Of a stretch of 58,279 bases of DNA, positions 1 through 9,041 are shown one piece after another. The translations under genes and the position numbers were made by a program. Origin of the DNA: a virus. A model generated the notes under the pieces. That model saw only the letters and a list, made by a program, of their open reading frames with translations, was not told where the DNA came from and ran no database searches. Each line of letters opens with the position of its first letter. The first letter of the stretch is position 1. The stretch covers positions 1 through 58,279 of IMG/VR virus record IMGVR_UViG_3300025889_000139; one strand, written 5' to 3'.

Positions 1-737
1 TCGGCTGGACCCATAGGTTCGTCCATTTCTGGTTCAATAGGTTCGGCATCCAAAGCACCCATATCATCCATACCCATCATATCGCCGCCCATAGGTGCGA
101 TTGGCTCTACTGGTGCTGGTGGTAGGTTACCAGGAACACCACCCATATCACCGCCTGGTTGCTCTGCTACACCAGCAAGGTGAAGCATTTGTGATAGTGT
201 TTCTGCGTCTGTTGAGTTTAGGTCTGTGATAGAAAGATTGATTTGTGCTTCGTCAAGCTGTTCGCTTTCGTTCATTTTGCAATCGCAGTCTGGACCGCAA
301 TCGCAAGGATCATTACCACAGCAACCACAAGCAGCTTCTTTCATCTTCTTGTGCTTCTTGCCGCAACCTTCTTCCATCTCTTGGCTTTCACCATACATAT
401 CTTCGTCTTCTTCATAGTCGCTTAGTTCGTCAAAGAAGTCGCCTTGTTCTTCCCATTCAGCGTCTTCCTCAAAACCCATAGCAACTTCATGCCAATCTAC
501 ATTGCGTAGAGCGTCACCGTCTGGTGTTTCATTACCCCACATTTCTTTACATAGGCGCTCTAAGTCACGTGCTAGGTAATCAGCATCTGGTGAAGTACTA
601 GCCATTCTTGCAGCTTGTCGGTACAGTCCTTCGTCGTTGTTCAACCATAATGAGGCATTCCAAGTTTCACGGTTGGACCATCCATTATAGTCTTCTGATA
701 GTCTATCCATAGACTCAAGTAGTTTTTTCATATCCAT
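1..737 (-). CDS. Conserved phage protein, truncated by window edge
   Basis: The reading frame starts at ATG 737 and runs off the left edge, so the C-terminus is missing. The start overlaps the stop of the upstream gene (TAATG, one base shared), which implies translational coupling. The N-terminus has the pattern NGWSNRETWNASLWLNND, seen in many phage hypothetical proteins of about 100 residues. It continues into an acidic stretch, then a Cys/Lys segment with CGCCGNDPCDCG, and a Pro/Gly/Met-rich tail. The Cys cluster could bind metal, but this is only inference. Product unknown; probably a non-enzymatic accessory or virion protein. Confidence 0.7.
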   Translation of the reverse strand, partial: MDMKKLLESMDRLSEDYNGWSNRETWNASLWLNNDEGLYRQAARMASTSPDADYLARDLERLCKEMWGNETPDGDALRNVDWHEVAMGFEEDAEWEEQGDFFDELSDYEEDEDMYGESQEMEEGCGKKHKKMKEAACGCCGNDPCDCGPDCDCKMNESEQLDEAQINLSITDLNSTDAETLSQMLHLAGVAEQPGGDMGGVPGNLPPAPVEPIAPMGGDMMGMDDMGALDAEPIEPEMDEPMGPA

Positions 738-1318
738 TATCTTTTCCCCAATTCGTGGTTACCTCTGTCGCTCATAACAGGGGCTGTATTTACTGGATCG
801 TCGTTTGTTGTTTTTGCTGCTGGTGTCTTTTCACCTGTAGCATACTCGTATTGGCGTGTCTCTAGTTCTTTTAGAAAGTTACCGACGAATTCATCACCAT
901 ATTCAATCTCGTGTCCTTCTTGTGCGTATTCAGAATCTAGTAGCGAAACATACTCTTTGCCCTCATCTGCTAGTGCATCTTCCCGTGCGATTTCTTCAGG
1001 GTGTCCTGAAGGAATAACAACAACCTGTGAACCACTCAACCCGATTTCTTCCTGAATATAATGGAATAGTTCATGTGATGTTACTGGATAGCTAAAAGAA
1101 GCATCACTGATATATACATCGCTATTCTTGATATTGAAGAAATCCTGTGGGTGTTCTTGGATTGGTGTCTTTTTGAAGGTACTCATACTTGTTAGACCAT
1201 ATTTCTCAAATATAGTCTCAAACTTATTCATATCAGGTGCTTCATCAATACCAGCAACCTTGATACGCATTTTATATTCCTTGACGCTTTCGGTCAAATA
1301 GTCTCTAAAGGTTTTCAT
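737..1318 (-). CDS. Conserved T4-type phage protein, possible virion component
   Basis: A protein of 193 residues starting MKTFRDYLTESVKEY. I chose ATG 1318 because GAGGATATC lies just upstream as a ribosome-binding site; a GTG at 1333 in the same frame would add five residues and has no better site. The MKxFxxYLTES start is common on small virion and head-associated proteins of marine T4-like phages. A central SHELFHYIQEE segment looks like the HExxH-type helix of a metalloprotease (here HELFH), but no clear third ligand is evident. It sits downstream of gp16 and is coupled to the next gene. Function unknown. Confidence 0.7.
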   Translation of the reverse strand: MKTFRDYLTESVKEYKMRIKVAGIDEAPDMNKFETIFEKYGLTSMSTFKKTPIQEHPQDFFNIKNSDVYISDASFSYPVTSHELFHYIQEEIGLSGSQVVVIPSGHPEEIAREDALADEGKEYVSLLDSEYAQEGHEIEYGDEFVGNFLKELETRQYEYATGEKTPAAKTTNDDPVNTAPVMSDRGNHELGKR

Positions 1319-1345
1319 AAACGATATCCTCACTTATTGTATTTA

Positions 1346-1843
1346 TCATTTGTCGGCGTTTTTATCAAGCAACTGCCTAAGAAGTTCAGTCCGATCCACT
1401 GTCTCGCCATCACCGTCAATGGATTTACCGTCTGTTTTGGCTTTGGCTTGGTCCATTTTTTCTTTTTTCAGTTGCAAATCAACCATTTTCATCTTCTTAT
1501 CTACTTTGGCGTTCTTCGCTGTAATAGCGTGTCCTAGCATAGTAGCAGCAACCTCAAAAATACGACCTGAATACTTTGTATCCACATTCATCCCCAATGA
1601 CATCAAATCATCATAGGCACCTTCTGCTTTACTGGCTAGGGAATCCATTTCTGTATCATGTTCTTCTAAACCCTCAACAGGTGGTAGGGCATCGTCAATC
1701 TTATCAATGACGGCATTTGCTTCCTCATAGGCAGCAACATCTTTCTTGGCTTGTTCCGTATCCACCTCTTGGATTTCTTCTTCGGAATCGTCTTCGGAAT
1801 CGACCGGGGCAAGGTTCAGCAAATCTTCTAGTTGTTTCGTCAT
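1346..1843 (-). CDS. 16: Terminase small subunit, gp16-like
   Basis: A protein of 165 residues. The N-terminus (MTKQLEDLLNL followed by an acidic stretch) and the middle (GRIFEVAATMLGHAITAK, then a Lys-rich helix) parallel T4 gp16, where a helical core with EVFATLMGQM and a charged helix builds the DNA-recognition ring that feeds the large terminase. Length matches T4 gp16 (164). I prefer ATG 1843 to the in-frame GTG codons further upstream, which overlap the radical SAM gene. No Shine-Dalgarno is visible; AATAAATA ends four bases before the ATG. The large subunit gp17 is not in the window. Assigned by motif and length only. Confidence 0.7.
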   Translation of the reverse strand: MTKQLEDLLNLAPVDSEDDSEEEIQEVDTEQAKKDVAAYEEANAVIDKIDDALPPVEGLEEHDTEMDSLASKAEGAYDDLMSLGMNVDTKYSGRIFEVAATMLGHAITAKNAKVDKKMKMVDLQLKKEKMDQAKAKTDGKSIDGDGETVDRTELLRQLLDKNADK

Positions 1844-1853
1844 AAGGTATTTA

Positions 1854-2657
1854 TTACTCACCACAGTTCTTTATACATTCTGGGTATACTAATCCTTCAA
1901 AGTCGTTGTAATCCAAATTCTTCAAATAACAACAAGGAGAAACCTTCCCCGATGCATTTATAAACAAACTAGGCATTGACTTATGCATGCAATTCTGCTC
2001 ATTGGGAATTTTCTTATCTTTCCCAATTTGATTGAACTTATTGTCTTGTTCCCATCCCTCTATAACTATCTCTTTGCCAGTTCTATAATGATATGATTTT
2101 TGTTTATAACGAGCATTTTTCACAAACTCAAATCTACTGAAACCTAACTTCTGACTTAATCTTATACATTCTTTTATCTGGTGTTCATTATGCTTGAACG
2201 GTATAAACTGCCATACTGCGTTGCCGCCGCTATTAATAAAAGATGTAGCATTGTCTATAATTTTGTCGTAAAATGTCCCTTGTCTATGATATTCGTGTAC
2301 TTCTCCTATACCGTCCAGAGCAAACCATACCTCATGAGCAGGTAATCTTTCTGGAAGCGTTTTCCACCAATCCTGTTTTCGCAGACTACCATTGGTATGA
2401 ATATGAACCTTGCCCATATTACCACAGTAATCTATATGTTCATTGATATTTTTTGCCGCAAGGGGATCACCTTTATTACCACACATTTGAATATGAGTTA
2501 TACCATATTCTTTCACAGCATGGTCAAGGTCGTTCACACTCAAATCATGAACTATTAGGTCTTTTGATAAGCCAAATCCGTTATTATTTCGTGGGCAGGC
2601 AGGGCACCAAGCATTACATCTGGTGCTTATTTCGGCATGCAGCCATTTAAATTTCAT
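1854..2657 (-). CDS. Radical SAM enzyme with SPASM-like C-terminus
   Basis: A protein of 267 residues starting MKFKWLHAEIS. The iron-sulfur motif CNAWCPAC (C-x3-C-x2-C) lies near residue 13, followed by MCGNKGDPLAA, which fits the region after the SAM-binding GGE-type motif. The end has ASGKVSPCCYLKN and two more Cys in ECIKNCGE, like the auxiliary-cluster (SPASM/twitch) region of peptide- or sugar-modifying radical SAM enzymes. ATG 2657 follows the gp4 stop by a few bases; an AATAAATA box overlaps that stop. It is the first of three radical SAM genes in the window and lies among head and packaging genes. Substrate unknown. Confidence 0.85.
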   Translation of the reverse strand: MKFKWLHAEISTRCNAWCPACPRNNNGFGLSKDLIVHDLSVNDLDHAVKEYGITHIQMCGNKGDPLAAKNINEHIDYCGNMGKVHIHTNGSLRKQDWWKTLPERLPAHEVWFALDGIGEVHEYHRQGTFYDKIIDNATSFINSGGNAVWQFIPFKHNEHQIKECIRLSQKLGFSRFEFVKNARYKQKSYHYRTGKEIVIEGWEQDNKFNQIGKDKKIPNEQNCMHKSMPSLFINASGKVSPCCYLKNLDYNDFEGLVYPECIKNCGE

Positions 2658-2664
2658 AAAATAT

Positions 2665-3108
2665 TTATTTCTTTTTACCTGTATTGACGAATATCTCGTC
2701 TTCGGTAATAACACGAAACTCTAGCCCAACTCTACTACAGAAGGCAAGTGTAGATTTCCACTTTGCCTCGTTTATCTTTGCTTGATATTGATTTCTCTTG
2801 GAACGCCCTGCTTCTTTCAGGGTTGTTTGGTTCTTTGGTTTGATTTCTATAAGTTCAGTCTTTTCTTTACCAGTAGCATCCACATACTGTATAAGAAAAT
2901 CTGGGATATATTTTCTTCGTTTTCCAGTAAATGGGTCCGTATAAGGTATCTCCAATGATTCACTTGCCCATTGCTTGATATGGGGATTTTCATCACAAAA
3001 CATACAGAATCTTCTTTCCCAACTACTTCTACATATAGGTTTTTTCTTACCCACGTATTTTTGGGGATTTTTAGGTGTGAATACACTTCTATGAAACTTA
3101 TTAGCCAT
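2665..3108 (-). CDS. 4: Head completion protein, gp4-like
   Basis: A protein of 147 residues that aligns from memory with T4 gp4 (also called gp50/65), which closes the packaged head before the neck is attached. Shared landmarks are KKPICRSSWERRFC near residue 20, then WASESLEIPY, DPFTGKRRKYIPDFLIQY and ELIEIKPKNQ. The PDFLI...EIKP pattern is that of a nuclease-like fold related to TnsA and other PD-(D/E)xK enzymes, so a DNA-end trimming activity is possible. Length equals T4 gp4 (about 150). It lies between the 3116-3514 virion gene and the radical SAM gene, all on the minus strand. Confidence 0.85.
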   Translation of the reverse strand: MANKFHRSVFTPKNPQKYVGKKKPICRSSWERRFCMFCDENPHIKQWASESLEIPYTDPFTGKRRKYIPDFLIQYVDATGKEKTELIEIKPKNQTTLKEAGRSKRNQYQAKINEAKWKSTLAFCSRVGLEFRVITEDEIFVNTGKKK

Positions 3109-3115
3109 ATCACTA

Positions 3116-3514
3116 TTATGCTAGAATATTCCTTGAGGCATATTTGTTCGGTGTTAATGCTTGAGAATACCCAAGTAGGCTTGTGTTTCTTCGGGTTTGA
3201 TTTAGGTATAACGCCAATACTTGGTCTAACTCTATTCCTTCAAACTTCTGTAAATCTTTTATAAGGTCAAGAACATTTAGGTCTTGACTTCTTGCCGCTG
3301 TGATAATAGCTTCGGACATTGCGTTGGCGGCTTCTTCGTTTCCTGTGTGTTTTAGAAAAAATGAATATACCAAGTCCCACTCAACACCTGTGATTTGAAC
3401 AGGTTGGTCAAAGTATCCATTGAAAAATGTTCTTGTTTTGCTTTCCTGTGAAACATTGTCGTTATTATCTTTTAGGTTTTCAACTGGGAGGTTAGTATAT
3501 CTTACGTTAGCCAT
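3116..3514 (-). CDS. Conserved T4-type virion-associated protein
   Basis: A protein of 132 residues beginning MANVRYTNLPVENL. Its plan is a disordered N-terminus, a helical middle (YSFFLKHTGNEEAANAMSEA) and a characteristic end with NQTRRNTSLLGY and TPNKYASRNILA. I recognise this pattern from marine T4-like phages, where it is annotated as a structural or hypothetical protein next to gp4 and the tail tube genes. ATG 3514 overlaps the stop of the upstream gene (TAATG), so the two are probably translated together. Exact role is not known; location suggests tail or neck assembly. Confidence 0.7.
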   Translation of the reverse strand: MANVRYTNLPVENLKDNNDNVSQESKTRTFFNGYFDQPVQITGVEWDLVYSFFLKHTGNEEAANAMSEAIITAARSQDLNVLDLIKDLQKFEGIELDQVLALYLNQTRRNTSLLGYSQALTPNKYASRNILA

Positions 3515-4872
3515 TAGGAGCTTCCTTCATCCCCAATATTAGCTGGATCAACCGTTATACGACCATTCTTCAATGTTACTGGTTTTCCTGTTCGCAATGC
3601 TAGTTGTTTAGCTGTTTCCAAAAGATTTTTATCTTTTGCTGACAGGTTACTTGTTATACTACTCATCTTACGAGGGTTTGTTTTAGTTTTATTGGTATTA
3701 TTGACGGTAACACCTGACTGTCCTTTATCTGGATTTACCCACGGAGCAGCAACATTGTTCTTAGTAGTTCCGTTGTATGTGCCTTGTGACGACGTAGCTC
3801 CAGGAGGACCAGCCATTGTACTATTACCGATAATGGTCGCAACATTACCAATAGTTTTTACTGCTTTTGGGAAAACAGTGCCAGCCAATGGATTTTGCCC
3901 TCGTAAGGCAGCTTTGGCGGCGCCGGCTAATTCACCTTTGAGAACATTTTTAATATCCGTGTTTCTTGAATTATATACTGTTTTGCCTAGTTGGAATAAT
4001 CCGCCCAGAACATTTCCGTTAGAAAAAGAATCATTCGCGGATAACAACCCATCAAGCAAACCTCCTTCACCTATAACAGAACCAGCTACACCGCCAGGTG
4101 AAAGTGGGCTAGGCGTTTTATCATAATGCGAAACAGCGAAGTTAGTTGGGTTATCTTCTGCTGTTCTACCTTCTGCGTACAATACTGACTCATACTGAAC
4201 TTGCATAGTGTGTTCCATAGTGTCACCATCTGCATAAGCGTGCCGGTCATGACTGAAACTAGTAATAATAGGATTTACTAACGTATGCTCAACATACTTA
4301 CCTTGAAACATTGAATATATACGAATATCACTGAAAAAACGAAGAGCGCCAGTACTCGCCGGGCCTCGGTCCATACCCCAAGGAACAGTATCAGGTGTTC
4401 TGTTTCGATAAACGTCTTCTTGTGTATACGCTCTATGCAATGATGTCTGGTCGCCATTGTCATAATCAGTGTCTTGGTAGAAAAAACGGTAATACGCATA
4501 CCATAAACGACGAATAGTATCTGCTTGGTCATCATGGAACGAAATATTAACAGGCTGATAATTTACTTTATGTTGGGTATAACGGTGTCTGTTATACTGG
4601 TTTTGATCTTCTACCTCAATAGTGAACTGAGGGAGTTCAATAGACTTTACGAATAAGTGAAGATTTCCACGATCTGTGTTGTTTACAAACTTAGTAACTT
4701 CTCCCATCGCAGGCGCAGAAAAGTTGAACACAACGTGAAAAAGATGTTTATGTCGCGGTTGCAAAGCGTATGTATCTGCAACAAATGTATCAGACGCATG
4801 TGTATAGTCACGGATAGTGTCGCTACCGAATGCACCTTTTCCCACACCTTTAAGAAACTTATTTACACTCAT
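3514..4872 (-). CDS. Tail tube-associated protein, gp54-like
   Basis: A protein of 452 residues. Residues about 40-240 have a tube-type pattern: HLFHVVFNFSAP, LFVKSIELPQFTIEVEDQNQYN, VNISFHDDQADT and later a VQYESVLY strand. In marine T4-like phages a protein of this layout follows gp19 and is compared with the tail tube initiator gp54. The last 200 residues are low-complexity (Asn, Thr, Gly, Ala) and probably flexible. GATAAATA ends only four bases before the ATG and no Shine-Dalgarno is visible. Assignment to gp54 is inference; a second tube-like subunit is the alternative. Confidence 0.65.
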   Translation of the reverse strand: MSVNKFLKGVGKGAFGSDTIRDYTHASDTFVADTYALQPRHKHLFHVVFNFSAPAMGEVTKFVNNTDRGNLHLFVKSIELPQFTIEVEDQNQYNRHRYTQHKVNYQPVNISFHDDQADTIRRLWYAYYRFFYQDTDYDNGDQTSLHRAYTQEDVYRNRTPDTVPWGMDRGPASTGALRFFSDIRIYSMFQGKYVEHTLVNPIITSFSHDRHAYADGDTMEHTMQVQYESVLYAEGRTAEDNPTNFAVSHYDKTPSPLSPGGVAGSVIGEGGLLDGLLSANDSFSNGNVLGGLFQLGKTVYNSRNTDIKNVLKGELAGAAKAALRGQNPLAGTVFPKAVKTIGNVATIIGNSTMAGPPGATSSQGTYNGTTKNNVAAPWVNPDKGQSGVTVNNTNKTKTNPRKMSSITSNLSAKDKNLLETAKQLALRTGKPVTLKNGRITVDPANIGDEGSS

Positions 4873-4912
4873 ACTGTATTTATCTTATGGAATAATATAC
4901 ATACATAATAGA

Positions 4913-4934
4913 AAAGGCACCCGAAGGTGCCTTT
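4913..4934 (-). terminator. Rho-independent terminator with UUCG loop
   Basis: Read on the minus strand, AAAGGCACC-TTCG-GGTGCCTTT forms a nine-pair stem closed by a TTCG tetraloop and runs into Ts. It lies just past the stop of gp19 and should end transcripts coming from the sheath and tube genes. The arms are perfect. Confidence 0.85.
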
Positions 4935-4958
4935 CCATAATAGAAGTATAATGTCAGT

Positions 4959-5576
4959 TTAGCCAGTTACGATAGAACCAAGTGTTCTACCAACATCTAC
5001 GCCAACTCCACTACCAAGTGGTGTCTGAACTGCGTTATCGTATTTGATTGTAATATCAATCATCATAACTTCATTTGATGAGAAATCTGCGTCACTATAA
5101 GATACGTTAGTAACGAAGCAACCATAAAGTTCCCAAGTTTCAAGAACATTTGGTTCAAACTGTCCATTACCACCGTCAAGTGTTTCGAAGCGAGTAATAA
5201 ACTTATAGTCAATACCAGATGCCGCACGGGACTGTTCCATCATATCCAACTGTTTCTGAACCTGTTCGCCAACTAGTTTAGATACGCTACCATTCACATC
5301 ATCACGGAAACTTACTGTGATATCTTGCCATGAGTGCTTACCGGCTAGGTGAGCTTTTGAGTTGTAGATATCAATAGTGATTGGTTCAAATTCTAGCTTT
5401 GGACGATTAAATGAGCGAAGGTTTTTAGTTAGTTCGGTTCTTGGTGAAGATACACCAAAGTTCTCAAAACTTGCTCTCCAACTGTAGGCAAGCTTTGGCA
5501 TCAATAGACCTTGAGCATTGGCGCTCTGGTCCGTGTTTAGTGGAACTGTAAATTTGTTCAATGAAGAAACTGACAT
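4959..5576 (-). CDS. 19: Tail tube monomer, gp19
   Basis: A protein of 205 residues that matches the T4 gp19 tube subunit in layout: AYSWRASFENFG near the N-terminus, SFNRPKLEFEPITIDIYNSK, DITVSFRDD, a long loop or helix around QVQKQLDMME, then WELYGCFVTNVSYSDADFSSNE and MMIDITIKYDNAVQ at the end. T4 gp19 is 163 residues, so this one has extra loops. AGGAG lies a few bases before the ATG and a late promoter box is about 25 bases upstream. It lies between sheath gp18 and a gp54-like gene, with hairpin terminators on both sides, suggesting high independent expression. Confidence 0.9.
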   Translation of the reverse strand: MSVSSLNKFTVPLNTDQSANAQGLLMPKLAYSWRASFENFGVSSPRTELTKNLRSFNRPKLEFEPITIDIYNSKAHLAGKHSWQDITVSFRDDVNGSVSKLVGEQVQKQLDMMEQSRAASGIDYKFITRFETLDGGNGQFEPNVLETWELYGCFVTNVSYSDADFSSNEVMMIDITIKYDNAVQTPLGSGVGVDVGRTLGSIVTG

Positions 5577-5601
5577 TGTTTGTTACTCCTGTTTATAATA
5601 A

Positions 5602-5609
5602 TATTTATC
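5602..5609 (-). promoter_or_regulatory. Late promoter box for gp19
   Basis: GATAAATA on the minus strand, 25 bases before the gp19 start, matches the T4-type late consensus TATAAATA at all but the first base. It lies just after the gp18 terminator, so gp19 has its own late start. Confidence 0.75.
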
Positions 5610-5624
5610 ATATTTCAAATAAAA

Positions 5625-5650
5625 AAATGGGGGTATAAAAACCCCCATTT
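5625..5650 (-). terminator. Rho-independent terminator after gp18
   Basis: On the minus strand AAATGGGGG and CCCCCATTT form a nine-pair stem with an eight-base loop, followed by a run of Ts. It lies 20 bases past the gp18 stop and upstream of the gp19 late promoter. Confidence 0.85.
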
Positions 5651-5670
5651 CTTCATTTATGATAGCTATA

Positions 5671-8600
5671 TTAGCCGTTTGCTGCTGCTACATTACCAGA
5701 AGCAATCTCACCTGTGTTCTTCAATCTGATTGGAACATAGATGAATTCTGCTGCTTTTACTGGCTCAATAGCCACATCAACATATAGTTCGTTACGGTCA
5801 ATACGGGTTGGTGTATTGTTTGTTGTGTCACAAACTACCAAGTAATCGTAAATACCACGCTTCTGAACTAGGTCGTTCATTAGCTGTTCAACCTGTTGTT
5901 TTAGCTCATCGCGTGTAAGCTTATCGTTTGGCTCAAATACGAATGGTTTAGAAATCGCATCCAACTGTTGGCGAATGTATGAAACCAAACGGGCAACATT
6001 GATACGGTCTAGGGCACTTGTTGTGCTATGGCGTGATTTGTTACCATAGTTTACAAGACCTGTTCCAGTAATGAATGTTAGTGGGTTGATATCATTTTCG
6101 TATAGTGTGTCACGTGTTCCCTGACCAATATTGGTGCTAATGAAATCACCAGATGTGGCGTCAATATAACCAATGCTGGAAGCGTTATCAATCTGACCAC
6201 GCTGTGTACCAGCAGGGGCAAACCAAGGATAACTCTTATCGTCAGAACGAACAAATGTTCTTAGCATCATGTGTGATGGTGGAACAATGATTGTATTACC
6301 ACTTAGGTCGTTTGTGGAACCAGATGGATAGAACACACCAAGGTATGTGTCGTTAGTGGTTAGACCATCTTCGCCAGTTTCTGCTGCGCTATTAGCATTT
6401 GTTGCCCAGTTCTGTAGAGCAGCAGATGCACTTGATAGACGCATTGGGCTATCACCAATGATGAATGCTGTGTTGTCACGGTCATTGTTTAGTGTAACCA
6501 TATTATCAATCAACTCTGGATAACCAGGGCAAGCCATAAGTGTGAATGCACGTTGTTCTTCACGCAAGTCGGTGTTGCTATCCATAGCACTCTGTAGGGC
6601 TGTAACAACAACCTTACGCTGTGCTTTACGCATCATATATGGAGAACCATCTGTCTTATTACCAGAAGCAGTTACCCACGCATCCTTTTCTGTTGGAAGT
6701 GTTGGATAATCTGAGACTGATGCAAAGTTTGTACGGGAGAAGTAGTCACTGCGGAACTGCTTCACTGAACCACCAGAACGGCGTGTGTTGAATAGTAGCA
6801 TACCACGTGGGTATAGGGTTGGGTCTGGTGCGTCCAAATCAACTGTATCACTTGTTAGAAGTGAAACTGTGGTTGCTACTGTACCTGTAACTACATCGGT
6901 AGTTGTATCACCCATATAACGGGCATCGGCAAATAGAATACCATCTTCAGTTGTTTGGTCTGTTTTATCAATAGCAACCCAACGGTTTTCGCTATCTACT
7001 GTTTCATAACGATATAGTGCTGGGTAGTTTTCCAAGTCACTTGTATCAACCCATAGGTCACCTACCACTAGGGCAGTATCGTCAGACTGTGTTGTTGGTT
7101 CAGTTGTTGAAACGATTACACCTTCTGGGTCAGTGGTTGATAGGTCAAATCCACGAGCATCGTTAGATACATTCTGATAACCTTTCCATACAGAACCGTT
7201 ATGAACCATAATATCAACATCTGTTGATGAATCATACCAGTATGTTAGGTTATCTGGATTTTGTGATGGTGCAGATGTGCTTGCTGTATATGTTAGAGCA
7301 ACCCAGTTAGATAGGATTAGATCACTATCATTACCAGCACGAACCTGACCAGTTGTGATAGAAGCAGTAATACCAGCATCTGCTAGTGGGGTTCCGCTTG
7401 TATCTTTAGCAACGATTACACCACCTCTGCTGTGCTTGATTTTTAGGGCACCAGTTGAGGTGATTTCCGCTGAAACATATGTTAGACCAGCACCGTTGAT
7501 ATCTGATGCTAGTGAAGCAAGGTCACTTCCTGTTGTGGTTACAGTAACAGCACTTGATAGTGATGTAGAACCAGGGGAACTTTCCTGTAGTGTGAATGTT
7601 TCAGAACCTGTAATAGTAGCAGTTGTTTCTGTTCCTGTTACTTCTAGGTCACCAGCACTGTAGCGGGAGAATAGCTTCATTGTTGCTGTATCATCTTCGC
7701 TCACATCAAACTGTGTGTAAAGAACGCCAGCAGCAATGTTCTCACCACCACCAGAAGCATCTAGGTTGTAGTTTGCTGTACGGTCATTCTCGTATAGTGG
7801 GGCATCAACCGCTGACCATGTTTCAGTTATTGTGCTGTATTTGTATACTAGAAGGTCGGCACCAGTGTTTGGTGTGGTTGTCTTCACCCATACAGAACCT
7901 GTTGGACGAGGGGTTGTATCAGATGATTTCCACTCTGGTACGCTTGTGTGTGCTGCCTGTGTGAACTTAGGTGCGTAGTAAGTACCTACTGTAATACCGG
8001 CATCAGCGAGAGGTGTGCCTGTGCCTTCTGCTACCACAATACCTTGGTCAATAACGGAAGAATCACCGTCTGTGTCGGCATCTGTATCAGCGTATAGTTC
8101 TAGTCTGTTGTTTACTGCTGCTGCGGTAACGCCAGGAATACCAGCGGTGTTGATATCAGAAACAACAGAAGCTAGGGTTGTGCTGCTTAGTGTGATTGTA
8201 ACACCGTTGACTGTGAATGTTTCACCACCAGTGAATGTTGGTGATGTTTCTGTTCCTTGGATTGTTGGAACAATAATCTGCCAAGCTTGTGAACCGACTG
8301 CTACCCAAGCATTGTCGCTACCTTTATAGAATAGTGGTAGGGTTGCGCTTGTTGCGTCAACGGCATAGTCACCAATAGCACCGATTGATGTTTTTGGAAC
8401 ACCACCAGATAGGTCACTTGAGGATGTAATAACAGTTGGAACCTTGTTTGTGAAGGTTGCTGTTGAACTGTTCCACTCAAAGATACCCCATAGAGAGGAT
8501 GATCCTGTGTCTAACCAATATGTGTTATTTGTTGGATTACCTGTTGGTCGGCTTGCTGTACCTACAAGTTCACCAAGGTCAACGTCTGCACGGACAACAT

Positions 8601-8922
8601 AGCAACGGTTGGTTACACCAAGAACGCTGTATGCTGCCATCAAACCATATTCGTTTAGTTCATAACCGTTTAGGGCTGAACCATTTGAGCTTTGGTAGAA
8701 TGTTGGGTTACCAAAGGTGCTTGTTAATTCTCTTTGTGATGTAATGAGATATACATCACCTGCTGTAGAAGCAGTTGTTCCTGCTGCTACTCCTGCTCCG
8801 GAGCCGCTTGTCTTGTCCTGTGCTGTTGCAACAACAACTAGTGGAACTGTAGCGGTTAGTCCTGGAACATAAAAACTTTCGTCAATGACTGTTACTTCGA
8901 CGCCTGGACTTACTAATGCCAT
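5671..8922 (-). CDS. 18: Tail sheath protein, gp18
   Basis: A protein of 1083 residues, much longer than T4 gp18 (659). The N-terminus MALVSPGVEVTVIDES and the C-terminal part (RDELKQQVEQLMNDL, then GIYDYLVVCD and VDVAIEPVKAAEFIYVPIRL) are classic contractile sheath domains that form the interlocking core. The middle (about residues 120-680) is an expanded, Thr/Ser-rich surface region. It holds two related copies of a module ending in GTPLADAGIT and several W/Y-rich strands of the WNGSxW type. GAGAGGAAA precedes the ATG and a late box lies about 50 bases upstream. A terminator follows the stop. Confidence 0.93.
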   Translation of the reverse strand: MALVSPGVEVTVIDESFYVPGLTATVPLVVVATAQDKTSGSGAGVAAGTTASTAGDVYLITSQRELTSTFGNPTFYQSSNGSALNGYELNEYGLMAAYSVLGVTNRCYVVRADVDLGELVGTASRPTGNPTNNTYWLDTGSSSLWGIFEWNSSTATFTNKVPTVITSSSDLSGGVPKTSIGAIGDYAVDATSATLPLFYKGSDNAWVAVGSQAWQIIVPTIQGTETSPTFTGGETFTVNGVTITLSSTTLASVVSDINTAGIPGVTAAAVNNRLELYADTDADTDGDSSVIDQGIVVAEGTGTPLADAGITVGTYYAPKFTQAAHTSVPEWKSSDTTPRPTGSVWVKTTTPNTGADLLVYKYSTITETWSAVDAPLYENDRTANYNLDASGGGENIAAGVLYTQFDVSEDDTATMKLFSRYSAGDLEVTGTETTATITGSETFTLQESSPGSTSLSSAVTVTTTGSDLASLASDINGAGLTYVSAEITSTGALKIKHSRGGVIVAKDTSGTPLADAGITASITTGQVRAGNDSDLILSNWVALTYTASTSAPSQNPDNLTYWYDSSTDVDIMVHNGSVWKGYQNVSNDARGFDLSTTDPEGVIVSTTEPTTQSDDTALVVGDLWVDTSDLENYPALYRYETVDSENRWVAIDKTDQTTEDGILFADARYMGDTTTDVVTGTVATTVSLLTSDTVDLDAPDPTLYPRGMLLFNTRRSGGSVKQFRSDYFSRTNFASVSDYPTLPTEKDAWVTASGNKTDGSPYMMRKAQRKVVVTALQSAMDSNTDLREEQRAFTLMACPGYPELIDNMVTLNNDRDNTAFIIGDSPMRLSSASAALQNWATNANSAAETGEDGLTTNDTYLGVFYPSGSTNDLSGNTIIVPPSHMMLRTFVRSDDKSYPWFAPAGTQRGQIDNASSIGYIDATSGDFISTNIGQGTRDTLYENDINPLTFITGTGLVNYGNKSRHSTTSALDRINVARLVSYIRQQLDAISKPFVFEPNDKLTRDELKQQVEQLMNDLVQKRGIYDYLVVCDTTNNTPTRIDRNELYVDVAIEPVKAAEFIYVPIRLKNTGEIASGNVAAANG

Positions 8923-8969
8923 TATTATTTCCTCTCGTTTCTATAAATCTATACAGATTTCCTTGTATG

Positions 8970-8977
8970 TATTTATC
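8970..8977 (-). promoter_or_regulatory. Late promoter box for gp18
   Basis: GATAAATA on the minus strand, about 48 bases before the gp18 start, fits the late consensus and the spacing seen before other virion genes here. Confidence 0.7.
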
Positions 8978-9041
8978 CTAAAGGCTGAAATCGGGGTTCT
9001 AATAATCGTGAAATACCCCCTTCATAAAGGTAAATACATTT

